Positions 38,538 to 50,006 are shown, numbered from the stretch's first letter. The stretch is DNA of 64,000 bases from Salvelinus alpinus (GCF_045679555.1 NC_092100.1:33605106-33669105); one strand, 5' to 3'. Notes: a model not told the origin generated them from the letters alone. Numbers and translations are program-made.

Positions 38538-38685
38538 GCAATAAGGCGCCTCGGGAGTTTGAGGTATATGGCCAATATACCATGGCCAAGGGCTGTATCC
38601 AGGCACTCCGCGTTGTGTCATGCACAAGAACAACCCTTAGCCGTGGTATATTGGCCATATACCACACCCCCTCGTGCCTTATTGC
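38538..38685. repeat. Long imperfect hairpin (MITE-like)
   Basis: GCAATAAGGC (38538-38547) pairs with GCCTTATTGC (38676-38685), and GGTATATGGCCAATATACC pairs with GGTATATTGGCCATATACC inside. Nearly 60 bp could pair on each side of a short loop. It directly follows the palindromic MITE. This combination is common in salmonid DNA, by recognition. Confidence 0.75.
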
Positions 38686-38689
38686 TTAA

Positions 38690-39104
38690 TTATAAACAAC
38701 TGATAAGATCTTACATTCATACAGAAATACAAATGCAAAGACCCTCAAAAACACCAAGGGAAATGGCAATGAAAGGGAATTGTGTAACAGACACCTGTAC
38801 TCAAACATTATTGAAAACCTCATTTACGTAACAGTCTCATACTGTTTTACAAAGCATCTGCTCACACAGACCAATGCAAAGACATGATGTGAAAAAGACA
38901 TGTTTAAATTGGAAGCTTCGGTACATGCTTTCTTATTTTACCCCTTGGTAACCATGGGAACCATATCAAGAGGTGACAGTCCCCTAATTGAGAGTTGGAT
39001 TTTGCTGCACTCCATAATGCTATTTTGCACCTGTGGAGAAAGGGTATTTATGAAGACAAACATGTGTGTTCTGTTATGTTTGGCCTAACAGATGTCTACT
39101 ACAG
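38690..39104. other. Unassigned
   Basis: No gene or recognised repeat. Confidence 0.4.
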
Positions 39105-39228
39105 TGGTCCTCTTAAGCACAGTTGGTAAAGCATGTTTGTGGGTTTGATTTCCGGGGCCACCAATCAGTAAAATGTATGCACGCATGAAGGTAAATTGCT
39201 TTGGATAAAAGTGTCTAATAAATGGTAC
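39105..39228 (+). mobile_element. Degenerate tRNA-derived SINE with the AAGAGCGTCTG-type tail
   Basis: The head, CTTAAGCACAGTTGGTAAAG, and GTGGGTTTGATTTCCGGGG (box B-like) are followed by AAAATGTATGCACGCATGAA and the tail TTGCTTTGGATAAAAGTGTC, TAATAAATGG. The tail is a diverged form of that in the SINE at 7456-7909. Old and mutated. Confidence 0.75.
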
Positions 39229-39644
39229 CTATATATTATTATGTCTATCACAGACCATGTTTACAACCACAGTTTTCATGCGAGTAAAGTCATACTATAT
39301 AAAAAAATGCAGACAGATGATTTGTTCATTCGAGCTTTCTTTTCAGCACCATGGAGTGATGAATCCTTACCACCGCTACACCTGGCTATCAGCGGAGCCT
39401 TGTCTGGCAGCGAAACACTTCATTCAGCCTCATTTACTGCCTTTTAAAAAACATAGCTGATATGGCTGACTTAAACAAATGTGGTTTCTACTGACAATTG
39501 AGATGTAAAAACTATGGCATAAGGGAACAATGAGCAGATAACAGGCAATCTGTAATTTAGATGAAGACATTAATGAGCGAGCTAAGAGAGAGTAATTATA
39601 ATTATTAGGCCTACTTTTACAACCTCTGATTTGTACAAAGAGTA

Positions 39645-39875
39645 AAGTGTTGATTTGATAGTCAAATCATATAAAAATGCATTTAAATCTCGTTAGCAGC
39701 AACTTTTTAATTGATTGTCATAGAAACATCAAAACAAGTGCTAATTATTTTACAAAGGTCTGGCATACTTTTACCATCTTTGATTTCCCTAAGAAGTCAC
39801 ATTTTGATTTGATATAAAAAATACATTCAAATAAAACAAATATTTTCATTGATTGCCATATAAACATCAATACAA
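39645..39875 (+). repeat. Tandem dimer of a ~138-bp repeat (left partner)
   Basis: Two direct copies share TTTGATTTGATA and GATTGTCATAGAAACATCAA (at about 39713) or GATTGCCATATAAACATCAA (at about 39851). Inverted copies are at 41640-41868. Function unknown. Confidence 0.65.
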
Positions 39876-40352
39876 TTGCAAAATATAAAAAAAACATGAG
39901 AAAGACACTCAAAGAAGTGACAGATACTTTCATTGGAGAAACAAGAAGAATTGACACCAAGTAGAGGACAACAGAATGCAGAGAATATTTAAACATTTCA
40001 TGATTAATTCTATCGTCATGGCTTCACCTACTTATTATATAGAAAAACATTGTCTCCTTCCTAGAAAATGGCAACCTTCTAAGTTAAGTTTTTAGTTCTG
40101 TAAACCATTCATCAACAGTATCTACTGAATCTCAATTGCTCAAAAAGTAGGCCACATTAAATCTGCATTGGGTTATACACTTTAACGCTTTGCGGAAAAG
40201 GAAGTGTACACTAGTGTGACGTTTGACAATATGCATCACAGTCCACAACATTGATTTAGGTAAATAGCTGTGGGATGGGGCTGGGGAAACTTCACCCGTC
40301 TCCAATTAATGAATGTTGAAAGTCAACACTTAATTTTTTTATCCACTGACAG
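39876..40352. other. Unassigned
   Basis: No gene or recognised repeat. The last bases (TTTTTTTATCCACTGACAG) look like a splice acceptor; see the next entry. Confidence 0.4.
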
Positions 40353-40557
40353 GGCAGTTTCTAAAACATTTCAAAATTTATTTTTCGATATTTTCAATAA
40401 ACCACTAACTCAAGCTGAACTGGAAGAGGAGGCTGCAGCTATGGTCCATGTTGTGTCTACAACTCTCTCCAGGGTCGCAGTGAGCCTAATGCAGAATAAG
40501 AACAATGCATCTCCCACTACTAGCCAACAGATTGCATGTTTCAAGCGGCACATCTAA
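40353..40557 (+). CDS. Possible orphan terminal exon (weak)
   Basis: A pyrimidine-rich tract ending CACTGACAG stands just before an open frame that runs to a stop at 40558. It encodes FFDIFNKPLTQAELEEEA, then AAMVHVVSTTLSRVAVSLMQ, NKNN and ASPTTSQQIACFKRHI. It is not a recognised transposon product and has normal complexity. I do not recognise the protein. No start codon, upstream exon or clear polyadenylation site was identified, so it could be chance. Confidence 0.2.
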
Positions 40558-41639
40558 ATCATTAGTACAGCAAACATCATTCACAGTCCTCACATCAAAC
40601 AAACAAACCAAATCACATTACAGATACCCTGGTCCAGTGCAACTTGTAGCAAGTGGGATACAGCACTTTATACTATTCCAAATTAATCTTGACTTCTGCA
40701 GCTTGTTCTGTGTGAGCTTTAATGTGGCAGCCAGGGGAAGGTCTTCAGGGTTTTGGTGTTATTTTGGCAGGAACAGTGCACTCAGTGTTGTCTCCATAAG
40801 TACCTTAAAACAAAACGGTAGTCAGAGCACTGGACAGACAAGGGGACCTATACATCATGCAATAATTGCACACCATTGTGCTCAGTAATTACACACCATT
40901 TGAAAGTGCGACCTGGCTCTCCGTATTTTGCTGCTCTGTGACCCGCTAGGCTGGCCCCTGGTCAGAGGAGATGGGGAATGATTTAACCTCAAAGTTACAC
41001 ACAGGGATACTTTGACATACACAGACAGATTTGGAAAGTACAATGTACTGGTTCTGTGACAGGAGAAAATAGAGGCAATGAATATTCTCATACCAAATGA
41101 ATACACCAGCTCAAGAATGGACATATACAGAACCTTACAGAATAGAGCAGAAACAAAATGACCAAGTACTGTATAGTACTAAAAGCTAAAATTGTACTGA
41201 GCAACCAGAAGTAATATACACAAATACAATTTCCCTCCCTCAACATACTTTATACACGCACAACATCCCACATGTTAAGATATGTGAATGAGTCCATTTA
41301 TGTTGGGCAGGGAAGAGGTGTAGAGCTTGATACTCTCTCTCTGCAACTGCTTGAAGACTGAAAGGTGGCGGCAGGAATTGGGGATCTGGAACCCAAAATG
41401 ACTGCCTGTGATTGGCTGACGGTGTGATAAGGCACCTGACAACCTGGTCCCTAGCAACTAATCGGTTTGGCTAGGGCCAGAGGTGTGAAGGAAGGTTTAT
41501 ACATTTTGTCTCTGAGAAAGGGCTGTAAGATGGTGTGCAAAGAGTCACCGGCAGGTAATTCTGTAACACTATTTGTTAAGCCGAAACTTGTATGGCGGTG
41601 ATGGCTTGCGTCAGTTCCGTTGAGGGTCTGGTTTGAATA
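40558..41639. other. Unassigned
   Basis: No gene or recognised repeat. Confidence 0.4.
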
Positions 41640-41868
41640 ATCTGGATTTAGTTTGATGTTTTCTATGACAACCCATGAAAATATATTGAGGATAAGAGAT
41701 TTAAATGCAATTTTATATAACCTGATTATTTATATAAAATCAACATGACTTTTGAACTAGCACTTGTTTTGATGTTTCTATGACAATCAGAAATGTTATT
41801 GTAAAAATAGATACAAATAAATGTTTAGATGATTTGATTATTTCTATCAAATCAACACTTGACTTTAT
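41640..41868 (-). repeat. Tandem dimer of the same repeat (right partner, inverted)
   Basis: GTTTTGATGTTTCTATGACA (about 41766) is the exact reverse complement of the motif near 39717. A second copy, TTTGATGTTTTCTATGACAA, lies at about 41653. TTTGATTATTTCTATCAAAT near 41834 matches the other half of the unit. Confidence 0.65.
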
Positions 41869-41869
41869 C

Positions 41870-42525
41870 TGTCCGGTGTGGTGGTTAATTTCTTTACTAT
41901 CAAATGAGGAGAGACAAACTTATCACACAAGTCAGAGTTATACTTAAACTAAATATTTAATCACTAATTAATAAGGGAGCAAGTCAATACAATGCACACA
42001 TATAAAGTGAATCGATTGACTGCTCTACGATAATGATGGCTGGTCGACGATTCACGCACAGATGATTCGTTGAGAGCCCCGAGACAAAAGGTACAAAAGG
42101 TATTTTATAGCCAAGATACACCCCTTTCAACCTACATGACGAACAACAGATGTATAGAATGGGTCACAAGATTGAATTATAAGTATCTTTCATACAAATC
42201 TTACAGGAGACAGTATCTGCTGTGTCAACAGTTCTCATTGTGTAGAGACCCGTGTCTGGCCCCCCAACTCCATACTGGAGCCATGTCTCCCTGGTACTGT
42301 ATAGAACAGAAACATTAACTCATGCTCTGGAATGCTCTTTAGGTTTTATCACCCAAAAGACATCATAAATCTCCTGTCAGTGTTATCTCCCAGAGGCCCA
42401 TCCTCAGTAGAACACACCCACACAATAGTGTTAAGAATCCTCTATTCTGTTGCATAAAACCACCATTTGAGGCAATAAAAGTATTAAAACAATCTTGCAA
42501 TTTTCCACCATACCGGTCCCTAACA
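41870..42525 (-). mobile_element. LTR (solo or isolated), minus orientation
   Basis: Bounded by TGTCCGGTGTGG (41870) and CGGTCCCTAACA (ending 42525), about 656 bp. It shares GGTATTTTATAGCCAAGATA, CACCCC, CAACAGATGTATAGAATGGG and TCTCCCTGGTAC with the LTR at 56383-57035, so both are one retroelement family. Read on the minus strand, the TATAAAA-type box is near 42100. No matching short flanks were found and no internal region is attached. Confidence 0.6.
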
Positions 42526-43287
42526 ACAATATTCACTCACGAAAGATCCTTGGTAGTAATCAGAGAGGAATGAAAATTGTAGTCAACCTTTAAATAGGCA
42601 AATATCTGTTAAATGTTTGATATAAAACCTACTTTACCTTGGTGAACTACAGGTAGAGTTGAAAATGGAAACACATTGAACTTTAGATTATGTGAAAAAT
42701 TACATTGTGTGCTCTCCGTCCTCACACACAAATTTTTCTCCGCAACAATTTTGGAGGAACAAGTTTGGTGGAAACACCACTGGAGGGAAAGTGCACATCT
42801 TTTCTTTACACAGATTTTTTAATATTCACATAGAAATGTGTCACCAATTGGATGGAAACCTAGCTACAGGCTAGATAAGGGGAGAGCATGGTGAGCTGTA
42901 TGTATGTCTCTCTGAATTAATATGGTATTACCTTTGGGGTTATTAAGAATATCTAAAATATAGCCATCAAATTACAACAGAGTATTTGTTTTTGGAGTAC
43001 TTATGTACAGTTTTGTCAGAGTAAAGAGTTGTTGTATAGATGAAAATGTAAGCCCTTTAGTCTATGTAGTCTATATGATGCTCATTCCATGGACCAACTG
43101 ATGAAGGATTTGGTGAGACAGTGAGGGGTGTCTACATTCTGATGAGGCCGAGACATCATGTGGTGGATTTTGGGCTGTGATCTGATAGGCCAGACAGCCA
43201 AAGCCTTCTTTCTTTAGAGACAAAAGATGGAAACCTATCGCCAAAGCCATGAACCTATCACCATGAAGACACATAAGATAACTTCTT
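42526..43287. other. Unassigned
   Basis: No gene or recognised repeat. Confidence 0.4.
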
Positions 43288-45160
43288 GTCAATAGGGGGG
43301 CGCTGTTTTCACTTTGGGAAAAATCTTGCCCAATTTAAATGGCCTCGTACTCTGTTCTAGATCATACAATATGCATATTATTATTACTATTGGATAGAAA
43401 ACACTCTGAAGTTTCTAAAACTGTTTGAATTATATCTGTGAGTAAAACAGAACTCATTTGGCAGCAAACTTCCATACAGGAAGTGAAAAATCTGAAAACG
43501 AGGCTCTGTTTCAGGGCCTGCCTATTAAACTGGCTTTTATTTATCGATATGTATGCACTTCATACGCCTTCCACTAGATGTCAACAGGCAGTGGAAGGTT
43601 GAATGGGGTGTCTAGCTTGATCTGAGGCCGAATAAGAGCTTTTGGAGTGACAGGTCCGTTATTTTACTTTGTCTTCGACGGCACGCGGGGGAGTTCGACA
43701 TTGTCTTCTGAAAAGCGTTCGGTATACACGGCGAATATCTCCGGCTCTGATTTTATTTGATACATATGAGAAAAACATCATAAAGTAGGTTTTTTCAACC
43801 GAGTTTTATCAGTTTATTCAACGTTTAATGGGACTTTTGGAATTTTCCGTTCTTTGCGCCAAGAGAGGATGGGAATGTTCGCGCCACAATGCTAGCCAAG
43901 GTTGCTAATTCGACAGAAGAAATGGACATTCTAAAACCAAACAACGATTTATTCTGGAAATAGGACTCCTTGTACAACATTCTGATGGAAGCTCAGCAAA
44001 AGTAAGAAAACATTTATGATGTTATTTCGTATTTCTGTGTAATATGTTGATGCCTATTCTCCGCAGTGTTGGTGAGCGCTGTCTCACAATAACCCAAGCT
44101 GTATGTTGTGGTAAAGTTATTTAAAAAAATCTAACACAGCGGTTGCATTAAGAACCAGTGTATCTTTCATTTGCCATACAACAAGTATTTTTATGTAAAG
44201 TTTATGATGAGTTCTTTGGTCAGATTAGGTGAGTGTCCAAAATATCTCCGGACATTCTGGGGAAATGTTGCTACGTATTCACAATGTATAACCACGATTT
44301 GCAGCTCTAAATATGCACATTTTCGAACAAAACATAAATGTATTGTATAACATGATGTTATAAGACTGTCATCTGATGAAGTTGTCCAAAGGTTAGTGAT
44401 TAATTATATATCTATTGCTGGTTTTTGCGAAAGCTACCTTTGCGGTGAATAAATGCCTTTGTGTGTTTGGCTATTGTGGTAAGGTAATATAATTCTATAT
44501 TGTGTTTTCGCTGTAAAACACTTTTAAAAAATCGGAAATATTGGCTGGATTCACAAGATGTTTATCTTTCCTTTGCTGTACACCATGTATTTTTCATAAA
44601 TGTTTTATGATGAGTATTTAGGTATTTCACGTTGCTCTCTGTAATTATTCTGGCTGCTTTGGTGCTATTTTTGATGGTGGCTGCAATGTAAAACTATGAT
44701 TTATACCTCAAATATGCACATTTTCGAACAAAACATAAATGTATTGTATAACATGTTATAAGACTGTCATCTGATGAAGTTGTTCAAGGTTAGTGATTAA
44801 TTTTATCTCTATTTTGTCGGTTTTGTGAAAGCTACCTATGCGGTGGAAACATGGTGAAAATATGCGGTTGTGTGTTTTTACATTTACATTTAAGTCATTT
44901 AGCAGACGCTCTTATCCAGAGCGACTTACAAGTGTTTGGCTATTGTGGTTAGCTAATAGAAATACATAGTGTTTTCGCTGTAAAACATTTTAAAAATCGG
45001 AAATGATGGCTGGATTCACAAGATGTTTATCTTTCATTTGCTGTATTGGACTTGTGATTTCATGAAAATTATATTATATGATATCCCTGTCCCGTTAGGC
45101 TAGGCTATGCTAGTCAGCTTTTTTGATGAGGAGGATCCCGGATCCGAGAGGGTGATGTAG
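43288..45160 (+). repeat. Long non-coding dispersed repeat with ~400-bp internal tandem units
   Basis: Starts GGGGGGCGCTGTTTTCACTT and ends near GAGGATCCCGGATCCGAG. The interior repeats with a period near 400 bp: AATATGCACATTTTCGAACA at 44310 and 44711; TGTTTTCGCTGTAAAACA at 44513 and 44970; GGCTGGATTCACAAGATGTT recurs after each; a weaker first unit begins near 44150. No open frame of note. The sequence type is familiar from salmonid genomes but I cannot assign a class. Confidence 0.65.
44878..44931 (-). mobile_element. SINE tail fragment inserted in the ~400-bp repeat
   Basis: Reads, on the minus strand, GTAAGTCGCTCTGGATAAGA and GCGTCTGCTAAATGAC, the tail of the SINE type at 7456-7909. GTGTTT flanks it (44872-44877 and 44932-44937), consistent with a target-site duplication. 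Comparison with the neighbouring tandem unit confirms it as an insertion. Confidence 0.75.
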
Positions 45161-45734
45161 AAGATAAAGGAAAAGGAAAGACGAGTGAGTGGACATCTCT
45201 TGAATGAGCCGTAATGACACTAACAGTTTGGTATCATACCACATTCATTTTGGATAAGACGAATCTGAAAAAAAGCATCCAAGTAATTCAGTTGACATTT
45301 CCATTGATTCGTGTTGACGTAATCAGCCTCAATCCCCTCTGTTGATGCAGGTTACGTCTGGGAGTGAAATAATCTGCCCCAAGTCAAAAAAAATCTACTA
45401 TCAGCAATGAGAATACAAAACATGGATGATAAGATGATCACATATAGGACGTTTAAGGATGTGACATCAAGTCCTCATTCCCTATTATATAGGCTGTTCA
45501 GACCCTCATCAAGGATTATAACACAACCACTACATCCCAGGACCTCTGACTGAGACACACTGACTCAATGGAAGTGATCCCAGAACACGTTCATCATGTT
45601 TAGGACCAGACCTGGGTTCAAATAGTATTGGTTCTCTTTCAGATACGTAAGCTGTGCTTGATTGAACTTGCCTGGCACAAAGACACACACAGCTAGCAAA
45701 CACTACACACACGTACATTGTGGTGCTGTTGTAT
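45161..45734. other. Unassigned
   Basis: No gene or recognised repeat. Confidence 0.4.
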
Positions 45735-45905
45735 GGTGATAATGTACATTTTGTGTTGTGGATTAGTAGTGTAATGTTATTTGATGTACTGTTTTATTTG
45801 TAATGTTTTGTATATTGTGTGATGTGCCTTAATGTGTTTGGACCCCAGGAAGAGTAACTGCTGCCTTGGAAGCAGCTAATGGGGCTCCCTAATAAAATAC
45901 AAATG
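45735..45905 (+). mobile_element. Retroelement 3'-end fragment
   Basis: GGACCCCAGGAAGAGTAACT, GCTGCCTTGGAAGCAGCTAA and TGGGGCTCCCTAATAAAATA form a common fish retroelement 3' end with an AATAAA signal. No coding part is attached. Class not certain. Confidence 0.55.
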
Positions 45906-46761
45906 GAACCAAAGTCCCAAAAGTGCAAACCCCACTCACCTGGCACTCAAGCGGATGACCTCAGTCAAACAGCTAAGTGTAAAGTACCATTGGAAGCCAG
46001 GACTGGTTCAGGGGGTAAGTGGTTTTGGTTTGAGTTTAACTGGCCACAAGACTCGATCAACTTACAAAACATCTACATTACGTGTTGGGGCTGTCTCTAT
46101 TCACAGGGTTGTGCTGCCTTACTATGGGCTGTCACATGATTGGGCCACCGCTCCCTGACGTCAGACTCAATAACACTAATGACAAGATCGAGCCAGCGCT
46201 GTGATTACAGAGGGGAAGAAAATAAATGGAATAAACATAACGTTATTACAACTACTGTTCCCTGAAGGAGGGAAACGAGGTACAACAATGGGGGAGTCGC
46301 ACTGTCACGACTTCGATTGAAGAACTAGAATTACTTCTGACAAGGTCAATGAAATTCGTGCCTCACTGGAAGCCCCGCCTTCCACATGTGATAACCCTTC
46401 ACCAACCAGAACCAGGTGGTGCGGGCCAAACAGGTGTTGTACCTCGTTTACCTCCTTCAGGGAACAGTAGTTATAGTCAGAACGTTAAGTTCCCTTTCAG
46501 GGAGACCACCCAGACCTCCACCCCACAAGATGCGGTAGTCTGGGTATTGCGCAGACTGCACGCTGCCTAAGTGATGAAACCTCACAAAAGTGTGCGCTGC
46601 CCAACTCGCCACAGCACAAATATCCTCTACAGTCAACCCTTTAAATAACGCCCTAGATGCTACCAGACCACTGGTGAAGTGGGCGTGTACACCGCTAGGT
46701 AACCCTTGCCCTTTGCTGCTTTATGCCAGTGAGCCTCCACAATCAATGGGAGAGATGCAGC

Positions 46762-47133
46762 TTAGCACCCTGCCACGAGCTGGATTAGAAAACAGACAAA
46801 AAGCCTGTTGCATGACCGGATATCCCGAGTCTGCTCAATGTAGGTGTGTAAAGCTCGTACTGGACACAGTAACTGCCATTGCTTCTCAGAAGCAAATGAG
46901 GCAAAAATGGAAATACTGTAGCTCAAAGCTAGAGACCTGTAGGGCATAGCCTTGACCTTTGGGCGCAAAGGCCAAATTAGGACGCAACGACACCTTAGAA
47001 TCGCAATGGATAACACTTGGAGATCCCCAACGTGTTTAGTCAAGGCCAAAGCCATGAACAAGGAGGTTTTGTTTGAGATGATCTCCAGCTCCACAGACTC
47101 CAGTGGTTCAAAAGGGGGCCTCACACAGAGCAT
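46762..47133 (-). pseudogene. DIRS tyrosine recombinase fragment
   Basis: The translation has PPFEPLESVELEIIS, FMALALTKHVGDLQVLSIA and LLCPVRALHTYIEQTRDIRS, collinear with the recombinase of the DIRS element at 57.9-60.6 kb (PFEPLES, TSMKRVGELHALSV, MLCPVKALAAYGERT). The position of the first catalytic Arg is a His here (KHVGDL versus KRVGEL). The C-terminal HxxR/Tyr part is missing in this frame. The enzyme would insert circular DNA copies of the element. Confidence 0.75.
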
Positions 47134-47485
47134 CCTAAACTAAATCCCAAGTCAGCGCAATAGGTTAAGAAACTGGTCTGATACAGCGCACGCACACCTT
47201 ATAGGAACCACACCGCCAGGGCACTAGCCCAATAGGCAGACAATCTCCGCAAACCAAGGTTGCGTGGGCCAATAGGGAGCCACATTTTTTTTTATTATAA
47301 ATAAACCAACAAGCTTAACAGGCGCACCCTCCCCAACGTCGGCTGAGTCAGCTCCATGGTGGAAATGCATAAATGAGTCCGGAATGAGCTGAGATGGAGT
47401 CAGACAGCTTTTTCTGGTTTCTTATAAAGCCTAGAGACTGAATACGGGACAGTAGCATGGATCTGTGTAACACTGCTTGCTCCCT

Positions 47486-47674
47486 CTACTCTGCTGCCAC
47501 CAGCCAATTAACTGTAATAGCCTGCGGCTCGTGAGAATTCTGAATTTGTAGACTGAGGTGCCTGTTGAGGGCAAGTAGGTCTAGAATGGGGCGCAAAGTC
47601 CCGTCCCTTTTCGTAACTAGGAAATACCGGCTGTACTGTACCTGCATTCCTGGATCTCTAAAAATAGGAATCAC
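47486..47674 (-). pseudogene. DIRS reverse transcriptase fragment
   Basis: VQYSRYFLVTKRDGTLRPIL and DLLALNRHLSLQI match the N-terminal finger region of DIRS reverse transcriptases. It is upstream of, and in the same orientation as, the recombinase fragment. The remaining RT domains and RNase H are not seen between 47150 and 47480. Confidence 0.7.
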
Positions 47675-47874
47675 TTAGATGTCCTCCCTTCTCCAGAAGC
47701 AGGCATTTTTTCACAGAATGGGCGCAGAGAAATCGGGAACTGACGTGAACTTAGATTGAGAAAAGCTAAGAGATTGGTTAAGAGATGGCTGAGTTATTGA
47801 TAAATCAGGAAATCATGTTATATAGTACGTGTCCATTTAAATACTTTTTAAGGGCCTTAAAGACATTACACACA

Positions 47875-47950
47875 CTGAACAAAAATATAAATGCAACAAT
47901 TTCAAAGATTATATGAACTGTAACTCAGTATAAGGAAATTAATCAATTGG
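47875..47950. mobile_element. Tc1-like terminal repeat fragment
   Basis: CACTGAACAAAAATATAAAT, GCAACAATTTC and TGAACTGTAACTCAGTATAA match, inverted, the right end of the Tc1 element at 60838-61437. Only the end remains. Confidence 0.7.
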
Positions 47951-49008
47951 AATACATTAAGTAAACCCTAATGCGATGCGGGTGTAGGACATGCGGCCTA
48001 CTAGGTTAAACTTATAGGCTAGAGAATTTTATTTTAATTTTGCAATAAAAAAATATGGGTATAATAGGGCCTATTAAAACATTTTATAATTAGTAGGCCT
48101 AATATTTCCCTTAATGTTGTGCAACCTGCATATTATACCTCCCCTTTCTCTCTCCATTGTTGCTTCATTCCTTCCTCGCTGTCAACAGTTACAACTTATT
48201 TAATTATTTAATTTAACTGTAATGACATGCTTGAATAATATAAGACTAAGATGCTTTCGCATCTCTGCACGAAGATTGAATGGTTATGATCTGAACATAT
48301 ACAGACCCATAGCCAATTGTCGATATTAACATAATAAGGAATTCCCCTCAACCACACCCACAAATTGGGGAAAACAAACACTCTTTCCTATTGACCCCCA
48401 ATGTAAAAGAGTCAACTTCGTTGTAGATTTTTAGTTACACAGAAATAACAAAATATACTGAAAGGTTGCGGTATTGTTCAATGTACATGTAACCGGGTCA
48501 AAAATCCTTACCTACAGTTCGCAATGCTCCCATGCAGGGAAATATAGGCTGTGAGAAGAGCCCTGTGGATTCAGGTTATTCGGTGTGGGAAATGAGGGGA
48601 CCCGATGTCCAAGTAGGCTACACGTAGCTGTGTGTGGAAAAGATGAGACATTTAACTTGTTTAGTATAGTCAGTTTTTAACTACACTCACTACTTGTAGC
48701 TGTATAGTCAGTTTGTTTGGCTAGCTTAATGTTCTGGTCGGTAGCTAGCTAGCACTCTCTCACGTGGCTGCTAGCACAGTCATGAAAAGGGGCATGAGGG
48801 AAAAACGTACAATATTACGTTTTTCTAAGTAGTGAGAATGCTTGAGAGCAGACGATGTACTTTTCGTAAATGTAGTTTTGTAATTGACCAAAACAAGCAG
48901 ACACATTTGATAAAGGTGAAGCATTTGCTGTGTAACGCAGGTGCGTATTACGCATGAGACAGAGCCTATAAGTTTGTTGGATAAGCTTCTTTCATTAGCT
49001 AAACATAC
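47951..49008. other. Unassigned
   Basis: No gene or recognised repeat; a TAGCTAGCTAGC tract lies near 48740. Confidence 0.4.
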
Positions 49009-49140
49009 AGCACATTTGGAAAGTATTCAGACCTTGACTTTTTCCACATTTTGTTATGTTACAGCCTTATTCTAAAATGGATTAATACATGTTTTTCCTC
49101 ATCAATCTACACACAATACCCCATAATGACAAAGTGACAA
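49009..49140. mobile_element. Tc1-like terminal repeat fragment (another family)
   Basis: TTTGGAAAGTATTCAGACCT, TTGACTTTTTCCACATTTTG, TTACAGCCTTATTCTAAAAT and CACACAATACCCCATAATGA are the terminal sequence of a common salmonid Tc1-like family. No transposase follows. Confidence 0.75.
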
Positions 49141-49523
49141 ATTTAAATTTAGTCTCAGTTGAGTGATCTGTCTTGAAGCCTGACTGGTTAGGCTCAAGAA
49201 GATCATTCTGAGTGTAATAGCGAGAGAGTGGGTCAGAGACAGCACGCTCAAGTGTTTTGGAAAGAAAAAAAAGTGATACCGGTCTGTAGTTTTTGACGTC
49301 ATAGGAGTCATGTGTGGGTTTCTTGAGGAGGGGCCATTTTGAAGTCAGATGGGATGCAGCCAGTGGTGAGGGATGAATTGAGGGAAGTGAGGAATGGGAC
49401 AAGGTTTCCAGAGATGGTCTGGAGAAAAATGTGAATGTTAGCAGCCAAGGGGTGGGAAGGGTCTGTAAAGCCTATAGGGAGAGGAGCGAATAGGTATAGA
49501 AAACACACAAAGAGAGTGTACAA
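49141..49523 (-). pseudogene. Non-LTR retrotransposon RT fragment (different family)
   Basis: Minus-strand translation gives LNSSLTTGCIPSDFKMAPP, then, after a frame change near 49330, LLKKPTHDSYDVKNYRPVSL, FFLSKTLERAVSDPLSRY and LEPNQSGFKTDHSTETK. These are the finger motifs of a LINE reverse transcriptase (Jockey/Rex/L2-like superfamily; exact clade unresolved). The catalytic box is not present. It abuts Tc1 and MITE fragments on both sides. Confidence 0.75.
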
Positions 49524-49590
49524 AACATTAGGAACTTCCTAATATTGAGTTGCACCCCCGAAAGTGTTCCACAGGGATGCTGGCCCATGT
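49512..49590. mobile_element. MITE left-end fragment (third copy of the 14.5-kb family)
   Basis: GAGTGTACAAAACATTAGGA, ACTTCCTAATATTGAGTTGC and GTTCCACAGGGATGCTGGCC match the left end of the element at 14515-15019 (AAACATTAGGAACACC, ATATTGAGGTGCACTCCC). It breaks off at about 49590 where a LINE starts. Confidence 0.75.
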
Positions 49591-50006
49591 TCTGAGGAAG
49601 ATGGCACCAAAAGAGATGGCAGCTTCGCTTCAAGTCCTTAAGTGGAGTAAACTGTGCAGTATTTCGTTTTTTAAATGTATTATTTCTTACATTGTTAGCC
49701 CAGAAAACCTTAAGTGTTATTACATACAGCTGGGAAGAACTATTGGATATCAGAGAGAAGTCTTAAATGTAAGACTTAAATGTAAGTCAACTTACCAGCA
49801 CTACGACCAGGAATACGATTTTCCCAAAGCGGATCCTTTGTCGGCACCACCCAGAGCATTTTAACTAATTCCAGAGGCCGACCCAAAACAACGCCGTCGG
49901 AGGAGAGGGTGCCGGAGCGGTCTTCTAGTGAGGCATCGTATGCTCGCACACCATCCACCGCTAGTTAACAAAGTCAATGAAATTAGGGCAAGAGTTGCTT
50001 TCCAAA

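Larger units (their letters stand above)
46236..47700 (-). mobile_element. Decayed DIRS-type retroelement
   Basis: On the minus strand: RT remnant (47674-47486), tyrosine recombinase remnant (47133-46762), internal complementary region (about 46435-46500) and terminal repeat (about 46236-46290). The outer end, TACTGTTCCCTGAAGGAGGG with AAACGAGGTACAAC, is the inverse of GTTGTACCTCG then CCTTCAGGGAACAGTAGT at 46436-46475, which is how DIRS ends are arranged. The 5' portion and right end are not identified. Confidence 0.75.

Noticed and set aside
46349..46949. Plus-strand open frames of 73 and 119 codons
   Set aside because: Shadows opposite the minus-strand DIRS recombinase remnant and its non-coding end.
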